Below, one piece after another: positions 4,465 to 6,788 of a stretch of DNA of 6,788 nt (the stretch's first letter is position 1; each line of letters begins with the position of its first letter). Under the pieces are notes generated by a model. The model saw only the letters and a program-made list of their open reading frames with translations. It was not told where the DNA came from and made no database searches. The stretch comes from CAYMST01 sp964393115 (GTDB lineage Bacteria > Bacteroidota > Bacteroidia > Cytophagales > Cyclobacteriaceae), in contig CAYMST010000259.1 of NCBI GenBank assembly GCA_964393115.1, positions 1 to 6,788 on the forward strand, written 5' to 3'. A program made the translations under genes and the position numbers.

Positions 4465-6614
4465 TATTCTTCAAAGCAACCTCCAAATGCCCCAGGGGAA
4501 AATTCTCTAAACTTCTTGCCTCCAAATCGTAGCGGTTTGAAAGCGCAGCGTTCTAATCTAAATGGAAAACCAGATGATGTTCTTACCAATTGATAGTTAT
4601 CATTTTCTCCTAGTTTGTTCATGACTTCATCAGGTGTTAGAAGGGGATATTCCTTCTCAGATATTGTCTTCTTTTTCTTTAGGAAGCCTTGACTTTCTTT
4701 CTCCTCTATTTTGGCAACCCCCATCATTTCGCTTACCCATTGTGCTGTTTCCATATCCTTTACCCCAAAAATTTGTGTAGTAGAGTTTGCTACAATACTC
4801 GACCATCTTTCAGGGTAATCTTTTTTAAGTTGTCCAATATCCTGTATAAACGCCCAAAGATTTATCCCATACCCTCTCAGTATTGCAAATCCTTCCGATA
4901 CAGCCTCTATTTTCCCGCCTAAACGTGGTAATTCATCTATTACAAAAAGAGTTGGTTTTTTAGGTTTGCCACTTTTTTTCACTAAGGTTAAGGAAACAGA
5001 TATTAGTGTTCTTATCCATCTTAATTGTTCATTGATTAATCCTTCAGGTAACACATAATAAACAGTTTGGGTTGAGTCATTTAATGTAGAGAACTTAAAG
5101 TCAGAGCTTTCTAATTGTTTTCTCATCGCAGTATCTCCAATCCATTTTATGGATCGAGCTACCGTTGATAGAACTGATCCTTTTTCATTATCACCCATTC
5201 CAAGAATAATTGTTGCTACTTGTTGGGTAAGCCCTCCTACTGCATCGTTTTTTAGCATCAAGTAAAGTAGCTCATCAAAACGGGTCATATCAGCAGCACC
5301 TAATTCTCGATCAATACCGTAAATCAAGTCGTATATGAATGGTAAGTTATGATGCTTTTTATCATATCGAGTCATGACATGGACAATCATGGCTTCAATA
5401 AAATTTTTTGCACTTTCCGTAAAATGATCGCTATTCTTTCCCTTTTCTGGTAAAACCATACCATCAGATATTGCAGATAGGATTTCTCTTACACGATCGC
5501 TTTTTATATCTATTTCTGATAAAATATTATAGCAACTTAGGGGAAGACCCGTTTTTGTTTCTTTAAAAGGATCGAGAACATAGCTCACCCCAGACATATG
5601 TTCATTTCCTTTCTTATATCCTATGCCTTTGCTTCTCAAATAACTTTCATTTGTTCTACTGCGAAACGTCATGTCAGCTAACTCTCCTTTCGGGTCAAAT
5701 ACGATTGCTGATCCTCTATAATTCGCCAAGTTGGGGAATAAAACCGTTGTTGATTTCCCTGAACCACTCTTACCTATTGTTAAAACATGATTATTCCCTT
5801 TTAAGCCTATAATCCTTGTTTTTGGGTCATCTTCTACCCTACTCCTTCCAAGAATTAAACTATCGCTATTTAGGTTTACTTCATAATCTTGCAATGTAGC
5901 TGTAGTCGCCCATTCGGCAGAACCTCCTCTACCTTCTTTGAACAGTTGTCTATAAAGCTTACCTTCTTTAATCCCTCTCGACCATTCCAGCACTTTGATT
6001 AGTAACTTAGCGATAATCAAAGGGGTAGCTAAGTAAATACCTATTTTGATTAAGTTTTCTGGAACAATAAATTTCCAATTATTAAGTAGCCAGCTTACAG
6101 AGGTGTTTTCTACTATGTCTTTGAACATCCATTGAAAATATTCTATACCTAGCAGTATGATTATAAATAAAATAAGGCCATTGCTTATTAAGACAAATAA
6201 TAATACCAAGATACCTTTTCCTAACTCGTAAGCTATTAATGCTAAAAACTGCTTTTTGCTTTTTAGTTTTGACTCTATCCCTGAGTTTATTTCATCATAA
6301 TAGTTCTCTACCCTACGGGCTATTGTGCGAAGTTTTGACAAAATTTCATTGCCAACTACAGCTAATTTTTGGATAGTTCGGGAGAATACTTTGAAAAATG
6401 CTTCGTCTATCTTTAATAACGCATTTGTATAGCCAAAAAAAATCACCTGCCACAGGATTTTCGAGCAAAGTTCTAGTATTCGATTAGAAAATAGTGTGCC
6501 TTCATCAGTGCTAACCTCTAGTGCAAATGGTACTACCAGTAGCACCCAAATTAAAAGGAATGTACGACTTATTATCAGTCTGATGATCCATCTATATCCA
6601 TATGGTAATTTCAT
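4461..6614 (-). CDS. Type IV coupling protein, VirD4/TraG family ATPase
   Basis: A 717-residue inner-membrane ATPase that would recruit the relaxase-DNA complex and hand it to a type IV secretion channel. The N-terminal ~205 residues contain about four hydrophobic segments (roughly 11-34, 52-66, 133-157 and 189-208), more than the two usual for VirD4. A GSAEWA motif (231-236; GSARWA in many VirD4 proteins) opens the cytoplasmic part. Walker A is GKSGSGKST (281-289), VFDPKGELA (305-313) is a conserved family block, Walker B is LFVIDE (556-561), and FIQDIGQLKKDYP (589-601) and NSTTQIFGVKD (610-620) are C-terminal VirD4 signatures. The frame is intact and full length. The ATG at 6614 has no Shine-Dalgarno, and an in-frame stop lies just upstream. 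It is transcribed towards the mob genes, not with them, and no VirB-type gene accompanies it here. Confidence 0.92.
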   Translation of the reverse strand: MKLPYGYRWIIRLIISRTFLLIWVLLVVPFALEVSTDEGTLFSNRILELCSKILWQVIFFGYTNALLKIDEAFFKVFSRTIQKLAVVGNEILSKLRTIARRVENYYDEINSGIESKLKSKKQFLALIAYELGKGILVLLFVLISNGLILFIIILLGIEYFQWMFKDIVENTSVSWLLNNWKFIVPENLIKIGIYLATPLIIAKLLIKVLEWSRGIKEGKLYRQLFKEGRGGSAEWATTATLQDYEVNLNSDSLILGRSRVEDDPKTRIIGLKGNNHVLTIGKSGSGKSTTVLFPNLANYRGSAIVFDPKGELADMTFRSRTNESYLRSKGIGYKKGNEHMSGVSYVLDPFKETKTGLPLSCYNILSEIDIKSDRVREILSAISDGMVLPEKGKNSDHFTESAKNFIEAMIVHVMTRYDKKHHNLPFIYDLIYGIDRELGAADMTRFDELLYLMLKNDAVGGLTQQVATIILGMGDNEKGSVLSTVARSIKWIGDTAMRKQLESSDFKFSTLNDSTQTVYYVLPEGLINEQLRWIRTLISVSLTLVKKSGKPKKPTLFVIDELPRLGGKIEAVSEGFAILRGYGINLWAFIQDIGQLKKDYPERWSSIVANSTTQIFGVKDMETAQWVSEMMGVAKIEEKESQGFLKKKKTISEKEYPLLTPDEVMNKLGENDNYQLVRTSSGFPFRLERCAFKPLRFGGKKFREFSPGAFGGCFEEY

Positions 6615-6740
6615 TAGATAGGTATTTTTTGCTTCAAAATATCATTCTTTTGCTTGAGGTTGACAGGTTAGCCACAATTATTTATTCCCCTTCTCTCCCC
6701 TATTCCTTGACTTTTAGTTAGAAACGAACCACCTTTGAAT
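6615..6740. other. Upstream region of the coupling-protein gene, with inverted copies of the 8-bp repeat unit
   Basis: No gene is seen. On the plus strand, TTTATTCC (6681-6688) and TATTCCTT (6701-6708) are exact reverse complements of the GGAATAAA / AAGGAATA register of the tandem array that starts at 6741, so the two sides could pair as a large imperfect stem. CCTTT (6732-6736... in CCTTTGAATAAAGG) forms a small hairpin at the array edge. I find no convincing -35/-10 pair for the coupling-protein gene. Confidence 0.45.
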
Positions 6741-6788
6741 AAAGGAATAAAGGAATAAAGGAATAAAGGAATAAAGGAATAAAGGAAT
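6741..6788 (+). repeat. Tandem array of six AAAGGAAT units reaching the window end
   Basis: Six perfect copies of the 8-base unit AAAGGAAT fill 6741-6788, and the array may continue beyond the window. It starts 127 bases upstream of the coupling-protein ATG. Read on the plus strand, every frame hits TAA; on the minus strand all frames are open, but the array ends in TAA stops soon after. Possible roles are an iteron-like replication or partition site, a slippage-prone element tuning the coupling-protein promoter, or simply low-complexity DNA at which an assembly stopped. The unit is shorter than typical plasmid iterons (about 17-22 bp). Confidence 0.9.

Noticed and set aside
6741..6788. CRISPR array
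   Set aside because: The units are 8 bases with no spacers; this is a simple tandem repeat.
6740..6788. Minus-strand open frame through the repeats (IPLFLYSF periodic peptide)
   Set aside because: An 8-base repeat without stops on one strand is open by construction. It ends in TAA within 30 bases, with no gene-like sequence.

Overview
The window looks like part of a small, AT-rich mobilizable plasmid or integrated mobilizable element. It carries a primase, a MobC/relaxase pair behind a candidate oriT, two unrecognised small genes and a VirD4/TraG-type coupling protein. No mating-pair-formation (VirB/Trb channel) gene is visible, so the element is either mobilized by another system or continues outside the window.

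Host signals are mixed. The Toprim primase resembles the short primases common on Bacteroidota mobilizable elements. The MobC/relaxase pair and the small 63-residue protein look most like alphaproteobacterial mobilization modules. Three sigma70-type -35/-10 pairs and two Shine-Dalgarno sequences favour a proteobacterial-type host, yet the primase, mobC, the relaxase and the coupling protein have no clear Shine-Dalgarno. I therefore leave the host open: a low-GC alphaproteobacterium is my first guess and Bacteroidota the second. These assignments come from remembered family features, not from a search.

Layout: 1-77, end of a probable upstream gene; 57-85, promoter; 123-1067, primase (+). 1068-1409 is mostly non-coding, with a possible decayed minus-strand reading frame, a small hairpin and a promoter. 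1410-1601 is a small protein (+), with a terminator at 1628-1656. 1657-2026 is an intergenic region holding stem-loops that make it the likely oriT and mob promoter. 2027-2359 is mobC and 2356-3762 the relaxase, overlapping as ATGA. 3769-3999 is a small minus-strand gene with a near-consensus promoter that runs into the start of the plus-strand gene 4048-4464. 4461-6614 is the coupling protein (-). 6615-6788 is its upstream region, ending in six 8-bp tandem repeats that reach the window edge.

How the genes may work together: MobC and the relaxase would nick oriT, and the coupling protein would pass the relaxase-DNA complex to a transfer channel. The primase would prime replication or the transferred strand. 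The most interesting observation is that the unrecognised protein encoded just after the relaxase, and convergent with the coupling-protein gene, ends in a 24-residue tail that aligns without gaps to the relaxase's own last 24 residues (10 identities). This suggests a second protein carrying the same docking or secretion signal.
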